Assembly: GCF_000382185.1 (NCBI RefSeq)
Contig: NZ_KB907784.1
Span: forward strand, 1,823,633-1,887,632
Direction: 5' to 3'
Length of the DNA: 64,000 nucleotides
Source: Bordetella sp. FB-8
Lineage (GTDB): Bacteria; Pseudomonadota; Gammaproteobacteria; Burkholderiales; Burkholderiaceae_B
In this document: in pieces, positions 1 through 11,553 of the stretch
Layout of the letters: each line of letters starts with the position of its first letter
Numbering within the stretch: the stretch's first letter is position 1
The notes under the pieces: model-generated
What the model saw: only the letters and a program-made list of their open reading frames with translations
Database searches by the model: none
What the model was told of the DNA's origin: nothing
Made by a program: the position numbers and the translations under genes

Positions 1-114
1 AATCAGTTCGAGCAGATGCAGGGCATGATGAAGATGATGAAGAAGGGCGGCATGGGCAAGATGATGCGCGCCATGGGGGCCATGAAGGGCCTGGGACGCT
101 TCGGCGGGCGCTGA
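1..114 (+). CDS. ffh: Signal recognition particle protein Ffh, C-terminal end (partial)
   Basis: Only the last 37 codons and the TGA are inside the window. The peptide is very rich in methionine, lysine and glycine (repeated MMK and GMGKMM patterns) and ends in GRFGGR, the typical tail of the Ffh M domain. That domain binds hydrophobic signal sequences and 4.5S RNA at the cytoplasmic face of the membrane. The GTPase domain lies upstream, outside the window. The gene converges with thiS; a GC-rich stem lies between them. Confidence 0.9.
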   Translation, partial: NQFEQMQGMMKMMKKGGMGKMMRAMGAMKGLGRFGGR

Positions 115-117
115 GGC

Positions 118-135
118 GCCGGGCGGCGCCCCGGC
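118..135. terminator. GC-rich hairpin between convergent ffh and thiS
   Basis: GCCGGG and CCCGGC form a 6-bp stem around a 6-base loop directly after the ffh stop codon. There is no T run on either side, so intrinsic termination is uncertain. Position between convergent genes is the main argument. Confidence 0.4.
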
Positions 136-153
136 CCGTCCCCGAAAGCCGGG

Positions 154-353
154 TTAGCCGCCGCCCACGGCTACGACGATTTCGACCTGGTCGCCGTCCT
201 GCAAAGACGTATCCATGTGCCGGCTCTTGGGCACGATCTCGCCGTTGCGTTCCACGGCAACGCGCCTGCCGGCGTAGCCCAGCAGCTCGATCAGGCCTGC
301 CACGGCCAGGCCTGCGGGCAGTGCGCGCGGGGCGCCATTGAGGGTGATCTGCA

Positions 354-354
<1 letters not shown>
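154..354 (-). CDS. thiS: Sulfur carrier protein ThiS
   Basis: This 66-residue ubiquitin-fold protein carries sulfur as a C-terminal thiocarboxylate for the thiazole ring of thiamine. The sequence starts MQITLNG, has the expected small beta-grasp length, and ends in VAVGGG, the Gly-Gly tail that ThiF-type enzymes adenylate. Its ATG overlaps the TGA of the upstream peptidase gene (TGATG), so translation is coupled. Partners such as thiG are not in the visible region; they are probably located elsewhere. Confidence 0.9.
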
Positions 355-3870
<3,516 letters not shown>

Positions 3871-3877
3871 TCAATCC

Positions 3878-5095
3878 ATGACTACAGCATCCCATCTTCC
3901 GCTCATCGGCAAGTCCGAACTGATTACCCGCGCCTTTCGCAAGCAGGACTTGATCTGCCTGCAGCACGATCTGGTCAGGCGCCTCGACCAAGCGCCCGAT
4001 GATGCCCACGCCATGCTCGATCTGTCCATGGTGCTGCTGCTCAATGGCCAGCGCGAGCAGTCGCTGTCCATGCAGGGCTATGCCTTGCAAGCCCAGCAAA
4101 TCTATTTCATGCCGGCCAGACGTCAGCCGGTCACCCTCAGGCTTTTGGTGTTCGTGGGACCCGGCGATTTCATGGCCAACACGCCGCTGGAATTTCTGAT
4201 CGCCGACTCCAGTATCGATCTGTACCTGTTGTACCTGGGACCCGGCATTCCGGTGCCCAAGTCCTTGCCGCCGCACGACGTGGCCATGGTCGCCGTGGGC
4301 GAGAACGTGGGCAATCGCAAGCTGCTGCAAGGCCTGGTCGAACCTTTGGGCAGGTGGCATACGCCGGTGCTCAATCTTCCCGCGAGGGTGCTCAGTACCT
4401 CGCGCGACGGACTGCATGCGGCCTTGCGCGGCGCGCCCGGCATCGTGTCGCCCGCGCTGGCGCGCACCGACCGCCTTGCGCTGGACGAGCTGGCACGCGG
4501 CGCGGCGAACCTGCAGGACATTTTGCCCGAAGCGCAGTTTCCCATTCTGGTGCGGCCCGTTGATTCCAATGCGGGTGAAAACCTCGAGAAAATCGACGCA
4601 CCGGCCGAACTGTCGGCGTATCTCGGTACGTCGCCGGGCGACGATTTCTTCGTGTCCCAGTTCGTCGACTACCGCGGCCCCGACGGGCTCTACCGCAAGT
4701 ACCGCATCGTGCTCATCCAGGGCAGGGCCTATCTGGGGCATATGGGCATCTCGCGGCGCTGGATGGTGCACTATCTCAATGCCGACATGCAGGAAAGCGC
4801 GGCCAACCGCGCCGAGGAAGGCGCGGCCATGCGCAACTTCGACCAAGAGTTCGGCGCGCGCCATGCTCAGGCTTTCCGCACCTTCCATGAAAGGGTGGGA
4901 CTGGACTACCTGATCATCGATTGCGGCGAAACGCCCAGCGGCGAACTGCTTGTGTTCGAGGCCGATACCTGCGGCATCGTGCACGACATGGATCCCGAAG
5001 ATCTCTACCCCTATAAAAAATCGCAGATGCACAAGGTATTCGCAGCCTTCCAGGCCATGCTCGCCGACTGCGCCGCGCGAGCCACAGGAGCCTGA
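3878..5095 (+). CDS. ATP-grasp-like protein (paralogue of the TPR/ATP-grasp gene downstream)
   Basis: Protein of about 405 residues. The N-terminal ~70 residues look like a degenerate helical TPR-type segment. The C-terminal half resembles an ATP-grasp ligase: FPILVRPVDSNAGENLEKI resembles the nucleotide-binding loop, YRKYRIVLIQGRAY follows, and ELLVFEADTC resembles the metal-binding strand, with Asp where many ATP-grasp enzymes have Asn. It aligns along its length with the C-terminal part of the gene at 6219. A start at 3803, overlapping the decarboxylase, is also possible. It may ligate an amine or amino acid, but this is inference; it could also be a non-catalytic partner. Confidence 0.65.
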   Translation: MTTASHLPLIGKSELITRAFRKQDLICLQHDLVRRLDQAPDDAHAMLDLSMVLLLNGQREQSLSMQGYALQAQQIYFMPARRQPVTLRLLVFVGPGDFMANTPLEFLIADSSIDLYLLYLGPGIPVPKSLPPHDVAMVAVGENVGNRKLLQGLVEPLGRWHTPVLNLPARVLSTSRDGLHAALRGAPGIVSPALARTDRLALDELARGAANLQDILPEAQFPILVRPVDSNAGENLEKIDAPAELSAYLGTSPGDDFFVSQFVDYRGPDGLYRKYRIVLIQGRAYLGHMGISRRWMVHYLNADMQESAANRAEEGAAMRNFDQEFGARHAQAFRTFHERVGLDYLIIDCGETPSGELLVFEADTCGIVHDMDPEDLYPYKKSQMHKVFAAFQAMLADCAARATGA

Positions 5096-5097
5096 CC

Positions 5098-6213
5098 ATG
5101 CTGGACGCTGTTCGACTGCGCAATGCCCGAAATTTCTCCGGGGGTCCGGGGGCCTTGCCGGAAACCATTCTTCAGCAACTGCATGAGTCCATGCTTTGCG
5201 TGCCGGAAGTCGGCATGTCGGTGTTGGGAATCAGCCACCGCTCCGAGTGGTTCGCCGCGGTGGTGGCCGAGGCCCAGCGCAATGTGCGCACGCTGCTGGG
5301 CCTGCCCGACGGATACCACGTGCTGTTCCTGCAGGGCGGCGCGACCCAGCAGTTCTTCACGTTTCCCATGGCTTTTTCGCGTCCGGACGGCCCGTCGCCC
5401 GAATACCTGCACACGGGCTACTGGAGCGGCAAGGCACTTGCCGCGGCCGCCAGCCGCCATCGCATCGAGGTGGCCTGGAGCGGCAAGGACGCCGGTTTCA
5501 AGGTGCTGCCCCGGGCACGGGACCTGACGCTTTCGCCCGAGGCGCCGTATTTTCACTACATCTCCAACGAGACGGTGGATGGCGTGCAGTTCCAGGAAAC
5601 CATGGGCCGCGACGATGTGCCGCGCCTGTGCGACATGTCCTCCGATTTCCTCTCCCGGCCTTGCGAGGCGCAGCGTTACGACCTCATTTATGCGCATGCG
5701 CAGAAAAACCTCGGCCCTGCCGGCGTGACCATCGTGGTGATACGCGAGGCGCTGATGGACAAGGTGCCGCCGGGCCACCTGCCCGAGTTCATGGATTACC
5801 GCACCCATGCCGCGGCGCACTCCATCTACAACACGCCGCCGGTCTTTGCCATCTATGCCGTCATGCTGGCCACGCGCTGGCTGCGCGATGACGTGGGCGG
5901 CCTGGACAAAATGGATGCAATCAACCGCCGCAAGGCCGAGCTGCTGTATGCGGCCGTCGACGGCAGCGATGGTTTCTATCGCGGGCGGGCCGACGCGGCC
6001 TACCGTTCGATCATGAATGTCGTCTTCAACATGGCGACGCCCGAACTGGAAAAGCAATTCCTGCAGGCGTCCGCGCAGGCGGGTTTTTCCGGGCTGAACG
6101 GCCACCGCTCCGTCGGCGGAATGCGGGCTTCGCTTTACAACGGCGTGACGATCGAGGCCGTCGAGGCGCTCGTGCAATTCATGCATGATTTCCGCAAGCG
6201 GCATTGCGTCTGA
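5098..6213 (+). CDS. SerC-like phosphoserine aminotransferase family protein
   Basis: 371-residue class V transaminase closely patterned on SerC: NFSGGPGALPE at the N terminus, ISHRSEWF phosphate-binding segment, LQGGATQQFF for the cofactor phosphate, GYWSGKA tryptophan segment, SNETVDGVQF, and the PLP lysine in HAQKNLGPAG. It starts two bases after the ATP-grasp stop codon. SerC genes normally sit with pheA, aroA or gyrA; here the neighbours are ATP-grasp genes, so this may be a second SerC-type enzyme acting on a pathway intermediate rather than in serine synthesis. Confidence 0.85.
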   Translation: MLDAVRLRNARNFSGGPGALPETILQQLHESMLCVPEVGMSVLGISHRSEWFAAVVAEAQRNVRTLLGLPDGYHVLFLQGGATQQFFTFPMAFSRPDGPSPEYLHTGYWSGKALAAAASRHRIEVAWSGKDAGFKVLPRARDLTLSPEAPYFHYISNETVDGVQFQETMGRDDVPRLCDMSSDFLSRPCEAQRYDLIYAHAQKNLGPAGVTIVVIREALMDKVPPGHLPEFMDYRTHAAAHSIYNTPPVFAIYAVMLATRWLRDDVGGLDKMDAINRRKAELLYAAVDGSDGFYRGRADAAYRSIMNVVFNMATPELEKQFLQASAQAGFSGLNGHRSVGGMRASLYNGVTIEAVEALVQFMHDFRKRHCV

Positions 6214-6218
6214 CGGTC

Positions 6219-7703
6219 ATGGATCAGAGCAGGCTCGAACAGGCGTTTCAGCACGCCTGCCGACTTCAGGAAAGCGGGCATTACCGCCAGGCCGAGCAGG
6301 CCTACCGGCGTTTTCTGGGCGAATATCCCGATCACGCCGGCGGCCACAACAATCTGGGCCTGGTCTTGATGGCGCTGGGCGAACTGGATGAGGCGGTGAC
6401 CCGCTTTCGGCAGGTCGTGGCGCTGCAGCCGGACCATGCCCAGGCCCACAACAATATGGGCGTGGCCTACAAGCGCATGGCCCGGCCGCAGCAGGCCCTG
6501 GACTGCTATGCCGCGGCGCTTCGGTGCCGGCCCGCCTATGCCCAGGCCCTGCTCAACGTGGGCACGATCTACTACGAGCTGAAGGACTACGACGAAGCGC
6601 TGATCTGGTATCAGGCCGCGCTGGAGGTTGACCCCGATCAGATCGAAGTCCACATGAACCTGGCGGCTATTTTCGAGTCGCGCGGCGAACTCGAAGAAGC
6701 GAAGAAGCACCGCGACGCGGTCTATAGCCGCAAGGCGGTGTATGTGGACCATGCCTGCGATCCGCGCATGACCGTGCTGGTCCTGTGGGGCGCGGGGCTG
6801 GGCAATATTCCCACCGAATACCTCTTGCCGCGCAAGTCGGTCACGCGCATTGTCTGTGTCATCGAATACGCCCGGCCCGACGAACTGGCGCGCCTGCCCG
6901 ACTACGACCTGGTCTTGAACGCGATCGGCGATCCGGATGTGATGGATCCTGCCCTCGAACCCATGGCGCGTTTGCTGCACACCTGCGGCAAGCCTGTGAT
7001 CAATCCCGCGCAGGCTGTCGCGCGCACGGCCCGCCACTTGATCCCCGATCTGCTTGGCGGCATCGAAAACGTTGTTGTGCCGTGCACTTTGCGTGTCGAG
7101 TCTGCCGCCTTGCGCGATGCGCTGCATGCCTTGCCGGGGAACCGTTTTCCCATATTGCTGCGGCCTGTCGGTTCGCACGGCGGCGATCACCTGGACAAAC
7201 TGGAATCGAAAGCGGACGTCGCGGCATTCAAGCCTTGGCCCGCACCCTATTACTACTTGACCGACTACGTCGATTACGCCTCGGCCGACGCAGGCTTTCG
7301 CAAGTACCGCGTCATCTTCGTCGACCGCCAGCCCTACGCCTACCACCTGGCCATCGGCAGCCATTGGATCGTGCATCACGACACTGCGGGCATGCAGCAC
7401 GATGCACGCAAGCGCCGCGAGGAAGAGGCCTTCCTGGCCGACCCGCGGCAGGCCTTGGGCGATAAGGCCATGGCGGCGATCGAGGCCTTGGGCCATGTCC
7501 TGGACCTGGACTACGGCGGCGTGGATTTTTCCGTCTTGCCCGACGGCCGGGTACTGGTGTTCGAGGCCAACGCCACCATGCTGGCGCATCCGGAAAAAAC
7601 GCAGGACATTTACGACTACAAGAATCCGTACGTCCAGAAGATCTACGATGCCTTCGACGCCATGCTGGCGCGCCGCATGGCCGCGGCCCGCGGGCACGTC
7701 TGA
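6219..7703 (+). CDS. TPR repeat protein with C-terminal ATP-grasp-like domain
   Basis: 494 residues from the ATG at 6219 (a TTG at 6204 is an alternative). Residues ~10-170 form at least four tetratricopeptide repeats (patterns such as AHNNMGVAYKRM and ALLNVGTIYYEL). The rest is an ATP-grasp-like domain: FPILLRPVGSHGGDHLDKL, YRVIFVDRQPYAYHLAIGSHW, LDYGGVDFS and VLVFEANATM, the last keeping the Glu/Asn metal pair expected in active ATP-grasp enzymes. Homologous to the protein at 3878. The TPR part suggests a protein or peptide partner. Function unassigned. Confidence 0.7.
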   Translation: MDQSRLEQAFQHACRLQESGHYRQAEQAYRRFLGEYPDHAGGHNNLGLVLMALGELDEAVTRFRQVVALQPDHAQAHNNMGVAYKRMARPQQALDCYAAALRCRPAYAQALLNVGTIYYELKDYDEALIWYQAALEVDPDQIEVHMNLAAIFESRGELEEAKKHRDAVYSRKAVYVDHACDPRMTVLVLWGAGLGNIPTEYLLPRKSVTRIVCVIEYARPDELARLPDYDLVLNAIGDPDVMDPALEPMARLLHTCGKPVINPAQAVARTARHLIPDLLGGIENVVVPCTLRVESAALRDALHALPGNRFPILLRPVGSHGGDHLDKLESKADVAAFKPWPAPYYYLTDYVDYASADAGFRKYRVIFVDRQPYAYHLAIGSHWIVHHDTAGMQHDARKRREEEAFLADPRQALGDKAMAAIEALGHVLDLDYGGVDFSVLPDGRVLVFEANATMLAHPEKTQDIYDYKNPYVQKIYDAFDAMLARRMAAARGHV

Positions 7704-7762
7704 ACGGCGGCGCGCGTGTAGACTGCTGGCTGCGTGCGACGAGATAAGCCTAGGGGGGAAAC

Positions 7763-8956
7763 ATGGCGGCGCAGATACTGTCCGGCATCCGCGTGCTGGA
7801 ACTGGGGCAGCTGATCGCGGCCCCTTTCGCGGCCAAGACCTTGGCCGACTTCGGCGCGCAGGTCATCAAGGTCGAGCCTCCCGGCCAAGGCGATCCCCTG
7901 CGCAAATGGCGCATGCTGCACGAAGGCACCTCGGTGTGGTGGGAAGCCCAGTCGCGCAGCAAGCAGTCCGTATGCGTGGATCTGCGCCAAACCGAGGGGC
8001 AGGCCGTGGTGCGCGCCCTGGCGGCCCAGGCCGACGTGCTGATCGAGAATTTTCGCCCCGGCACGATGGAAAAATGGGGCCTGTCTTGGGAAACGCTGCA
8101 CGCCGCCAACCCGCGCTTGATCATGCTGCGCATCTCGGGCTATGGCCAGTCCGGGCCCAAGTCGGGCGAACCCGGCTTTGCCGCCATCGGCGAGGCGATG
8201 GCGGGGCTGCGCTACCTCAGTGGCGAGCCGGGCAGGGCGCCGGTGCGCGCCGGTATCTCCATCGGCGATACCGTGGCCGGCCTGCACGGCGCCCTGGGCG
8301 TGCTGCTGGCCTTGTACCAGCGCGATGCGCGCGGCGGACAGGGCCAGATGATCGACGCCGCCCTGTACGAGAGCATTTTCAACCTGACCGAGAGCCTGCT
8401 GCCCGAGTATTCCGTGTTCGGCGCCGTGCGTGAACCGGCGGGCGCGGCCCTGCCGGGCATCGCGCCGTCCAACGCTTATCTGTGCAAGGACGGCTACGTG
8501 CTCATCGCGGGCAACGGCGACGGCATTTTCGGCCGCCTGATGGACAAAATAGGCCGCTCCGAACTGGGGAGCGATCCGGACCTGGCGCGCAACGACGGTC
8601 GGGCCGGGCGCGCCGCCGAGCTGGATGCCGCCATCGGCGATTGGACGGCGCAGCGCACAATCGCCGAGGTGATCGAGGCCCTGCGCGATGCCGGCGTTCC
8701 TTGCGGCCGCATCTATACGGTGGCCGATATCGCCGGCGACCCTCACTACCGCGCCCGCGGCGCCATTGCCTCGGTCAAGGCAGCCAGCGGCATCGAGGTA
8801 GAGCAGCCCGCGATTTTTCCCCTGCTGTCGCAGACGCCAGGCGCCATCGCGCGGCGGGCGCCGACATTGGGCGAGCACACCGATGCGGTATTGGAGGCCG
8901 CTGGGTTCGATGCCGGTCAGAGAGCCAGGCTGCGGGAACTGGGAGTGATTGCGTGA
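7763..8956 (+). CDS. CaiB/BaiF family (class III) CoA-transferase
   Basis: 397-residue family III CoA-transferase. It begins with the family pattern LSGIRVLELGQLIAAPFAAKTLADFGAQVIKVEPP (listed here only as position 6-40 of the protein), includes IENFRPGTMEKWGL, and has the catalytic aspartate in GISIGDTVAGLHG near residue 173. Members move CoA between carboxylic acids in the cytoplasm. An AGGGGGGAAAC site precedes the ATG. It follows the TPR/ATP-grasp gene by 59 bases and precedes the TPR-glycosyltransferase by 15, so it may be co-transcribed. Acyl substrate unknown. Confidence 0.9.
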   Translation: MAAQILSGIRVLELGQLIAAPFAAKTLADFGAQVIKVEPPGQGDPLRKWRMLHEGTSVWWEAQSRSKQSVCVDLRQTEGQAVVRALAAQADVLIENFRPGTMEKWGLSWETLHAANPRLIMLRISGYGQSGPKSGEPGFAAIGEAMAGLRYLSGEPGRAPVRAGISIGDTVAGLHGALGVLLALYQRDARGGQGQMIDAALYESIFNLTESLLPEYSVFGAVREPAGAALPGIAPSNAYLCKDGYVLIAGNGDGIFGRLMDKIGRSELGSDPDLARNDGRAGRAAELDAAIGDWTAQRTIAEVIEALRDAGVPCGRIYTVADIAGDPHYRARGAIASVKAASGIEVEQPAIFPLLSQTPGAIARRAPTLGEHTDAVLEAAGFDAGQRARLRELGVIA

Positions 8957-8971
8957 TCAAGGGGGCTGGCC

Positions 8972-10654
8972 TTGAAGGACGGTGATACGCTTGCGACGGC
9001 AGGCCAGCGGCAGGCCGACGATGCGGCGGCGCTCGTCAATCACGGCGTTCAGCTGACTGGGCAACAGCGTCTTGGCGAGGCACTGGCGAGTTTCGAGCAG
9101 GCGATCGCTCTCGATCCCGAATTGGTCGAGGCCTTGCGCAACCGCGGTACGGTCTTGTATAGGCTGGGCCGCTTCGAGGAAGCGGTGGCCAGCTACGACA
9201 GGGCTTTGGCGCTCAAGCCCGACGTCGAGGTTTACCGCAACCGCGGCGTGGCCCTATATGATCTTCGGCGCCTGGACGAGGCGGTGGCCAGCTATGACCG
9301 CGCCCTGGCGCTCAAGCCGGATTACGCCCCGGTGCATCTGGGCCGTGCGATGGCTCTGCTGCGCGCCGGCGACCTGCCGCGCGGCTTCGAAATCTTTCGC
9401 TGGTATTTCCAGCTATACGGGAAACGCAAGGAACTGGCCGCGATCACGTGCCCGGATTGGGGCGGCGAGCCGCTTGCCGGCAAGCGGCTGGTGGTTTTCG
9501 CCGATGACGGCTATGGCGACAGCCTGCAGTTTGTCCGCTATGTCCCGATGGCGGCCGCGTGTGGCGCCCATGTCACGCTGCTCGTTCCGTCGCCGCTGCT
9601 CAGGCTGCTGCGCGCGTCGCTGCCCGGCATCGAAGTGGTCGATCGGCTGCTTGAGACCGCGGTTTTCGACTTCCAGACGCCGATGCGCTCCCTGCCGGGG
9701 CTGTTCGGCACGACGCTCAAGACAATTCCCGCCCGCACGCCCTACCTGCTTGCCGATCCCATCGCGGCGGCGGCCTGGTCGCGGCGGCTGGCGGCGTTGC
9801 CTGGATATAAGGTGGGCCTGGTGTGGGCCGGCGCCCCGGGACGGCCTTTCGATGCGCGCCGCAGCCTGCGGCCTGCCCAGCTCGCGCCGCTGGCGGCGGT
9901 TCCGGGTGTTCAACGGGTCAGCCTGCAGATCGACGAGTCGCCCGGGAAGGCGCAGGCGTCGCTCGACCGATTGCAGCTTGTCGACTGGACCGACGAGATA
10001 CGCGACTTCGCCGACACGGCGGCATTGATCGCGGGCCTGGATCTGGTCATCACCGTCGACACGGCAGTGGCGCATCTGGCGGGCGCGCTGGGCCGGCCGG
10101 TCTGGATCCTGTCGCGTTACGATGGCTGCTGGCGCTGGCTGCTGAACCGCCAGGACAGCCCTTGGTATCCGACCGCGCGGCTTTTCCACCAGCCTGCGAT
10201 GGGGGCATGGGAGCCGGTCATTACCGAAGTCGTGGCGGCATTGAAGGCGGCTTCGTCGAATGAGGCGCCACAAACTATTTCTGGCGAGAGGCAAACAAAG
10301 CATATGGAAAACGATCAAGCAGAACTTCAGGCCATCCTGGCCAGTTACGCCGAGGCGCCCGCGCTGACGGCGGCGCAACTGGAAGGCAGCACCTGGAAAT
10401 TCTTCGACCTCAACGCACGCCTGCTCTCGTCGGCGATGTCGCTGGCCGCGCAGGGTCTACTGCAGAATCCAGGGACCGCCGACGCCGACCGCTGGCAGAT
10501 GATCAACGGACAGCTTTGCCTGGCGGCGGCCAATGGCGCGCCCGCGGTCATCTTCAAGCTTGCGCGCATGGACGAGACGGGCCGGATCATCAGTTTCGCG
10601 GGCCAGGGCGTAGTGGATGCGGTTCAGGGGTTCTATTTCCTGCGCGCGGTCTGA
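8972..10654 (+). CDS. TPR repeat protein with glycosyltransferase-9-like domain and extra C-terminal domain
   Basis: 560 residues from a TTG start preceded by an AAGGGGG-type site. Residues ~15-140 carry three TPR units (FEEAVASYDRALALKPD and repeats). Residues ~150-430 match the TPR-linked heptosyltransferase-like family: FADDGYGDSLQFVRY, KVGLVWAGAPG, and VDTAVAHLAGALGRPVWIL. A linker leads to a last ~116 residues starting at an in-frame ATG (10304) of unknown fold. Likely transfers a sugar to protein or glycan in the cytoplasm. The C-terminal part might also be produced separately, but no strong ribosome site is seen there. Confidence 0.75.
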   Translation: MKDGDTLATAGQRQADDAAALVNHGVQLTGQQRLGEALASFEQAIALDPELVEALRNRGTVLYRLGRFEEAVASYDRALALKPDVEVYRNRGVALYDLRRLDEAVASYDRALALKPDYAPVHLGRAMALLRAGDLPRGFEIFRWYFQLYGKRKELAAITCPDWGGEPLAGKRLVVFADDGYGDSLQFVRYVPMAAACGAHVTLLVPSPLLRLLRASLPGIEVVDRLLETAVFDFQTPMRSLPGLFGTTLKTIPARTPYLLADPIAAAAWSRRLAALPGYKVGLVWAGAPGRPFDARRSLRPAQLAPLAAVPGVQRVSLQIDESPGKAQASLDRLQLVDWTDEIRDFADTAALIAGLDLVITVDTAVAHLAGALGRPVWILSRYDGCWRWLLNRQDSPWYPTARLFHQPAMGAWEPVITEVVAALKAASSNEAPQTISGERQTKHMENDQAELQAILASYAEAPALTAAQLEGSTWKFFDLNARLLSSAMSLAAQGLLQNPGTADADRWQMINGQLCLAAANGAPAVIFKLARMDETGRIISFAGQGVVDAVQGFYFLRAV

Positions 10655-10731
10655 CGCTGTGCATGGGGCAGGCCTGCAAACAGACTGCTCGGCACAGGTT
10701 CCAGTTTTGCTCATGACGATGGAGATTCACC

Positions 10732-11298
10732 ATGGAAGAGTTGGCCAACGAGCAGCTTGAGCATGCCGAGCACGCCGAGCGCGCGATGCACGCAGGCGAC
10801 AATTTCATGATCAGGGTGTCGGCCACCATTGCCGTGCTGGCCGTGCTGGCGGCCGTGGTCGCCAGCCTGGAGACCGTCGAGACGGGACACGCGATTTCCG
10901 AAAAGAACGACGCCGTGCTCATGCAGGCCCAGGCCAGCGACGAATGGGCCTATTACCAGGCCAAGAGCATCAAGCAGAACCTGTATGCCATTGCGGCGGG
11001 CACGAACGCCGAGCATGCCGCCGACTACCTCAAGCAGGCCGCGCGCTACGAAGCGCAGACTCGCGAAATACAGAAAAAGGCCCAGGAACTCGAACACAAG
11101 CGCGACGAGAAACTCGCCGCCAGCAACAAGCACGAGGAAAAGCACCACGGACTGACGTTTGCGGCGACGCTGGTGCACATAGGCATTGCGGTGGCTACGA
11201 TCGCCATCATTACCAAAGGGCAGAAGTGGCCCTGGTATGTTGCGATCGCCCTGGGCGTGGTGGGCGCGGGCAAGGCAGCGGTAAGTTATCTGGCCTGA
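10732..11298 (+). CDS. DUF4337 family membrane protein
   Basis: 188 residues. The architecture fits DUF4337: an acidic N terminus, a membrane helix (~residues 25-45, IRVSATIAVLAVLAAVVASLE), a long charged helical middle (~60-135, coiled-coil-like), and two hydrophobic segments near the C terminus. An ATGGAGATTCACC leader provides the ribosome site. No enzymatic motif is present and no function is established for the family. It follows the TPR-glycosyltransferase by 77 bases and may be separately transcribed. Confidence 0.8.
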   Translation: MEELANEQLEHAEHAERAMHAGDNFMIRVSATIAVLAVLAAVVASLETVETGHAISEKNDAVLMQAQASDEWAYYQAKSIKQNLYAIAAGTNAEHAADYLKQAARYEAQTREIQKKAQELEHKRDEKLAASNKHEEKHHGLTFAATLVHIGIAVATIAIITKGQKWPWYVAIALGVVGAGKAAVSYLA

Positions 11299-11380
11299 GG
11301 CGCGCGGCGAACCCCGGCCTGCAAAGGCGTTTGAGCGGCATGTCCTCGTGAGTCTGCACGGGGTATTGCCGGCAAATGCA

Positions 11381-11455
11381 TGGAGCGGGCGAAGGGAGTC
11401 GAACCCTCGTCTTTGGCTTGGGAAGCCAAGGTAATAGCCGTTATACGACGCCCGC
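11381..11455 (-). tRNA. tRNA-Gly (anticodon CCC)
   Basis: The reverse strand reads GCGGGCG at the 5' end paired with CGCCCGC at the 3' end, discriminator T and an encoded CCA. The anticodon stem TTGGC/GCCAA encloses the loop TTCCCAA, giving anticodon CCC for GGG codons. The T arm has the usual GGTTCGACTC pattern. The total is 75 bases including CCA. Confidence 0.95.
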
Positions 11456-11553
11456 ACGCAACGCCTAAGAGGCGGTATTTTAGGTCTTCACGGCTTGTTC
11501 AGCAAATGGCGGGCGCGTGCCTCGCGGTGCGAATCGAGCGGGCTGACCTGCGC

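Noticed and set aside
10304-10654. A separate gene beginning at the internal ATG
   Set aside because: It is in frame with the upstream protein, no stop separates them and the ribosome site is poor. Kept as a domain, with the alternative noted.
11381-11455. tRNA-Gly as attachment site of an integrated element
   Set aside because: No integrase and no repeated tRNA 3' end nearby; the downstream genes form a normal operon of host-like composition.
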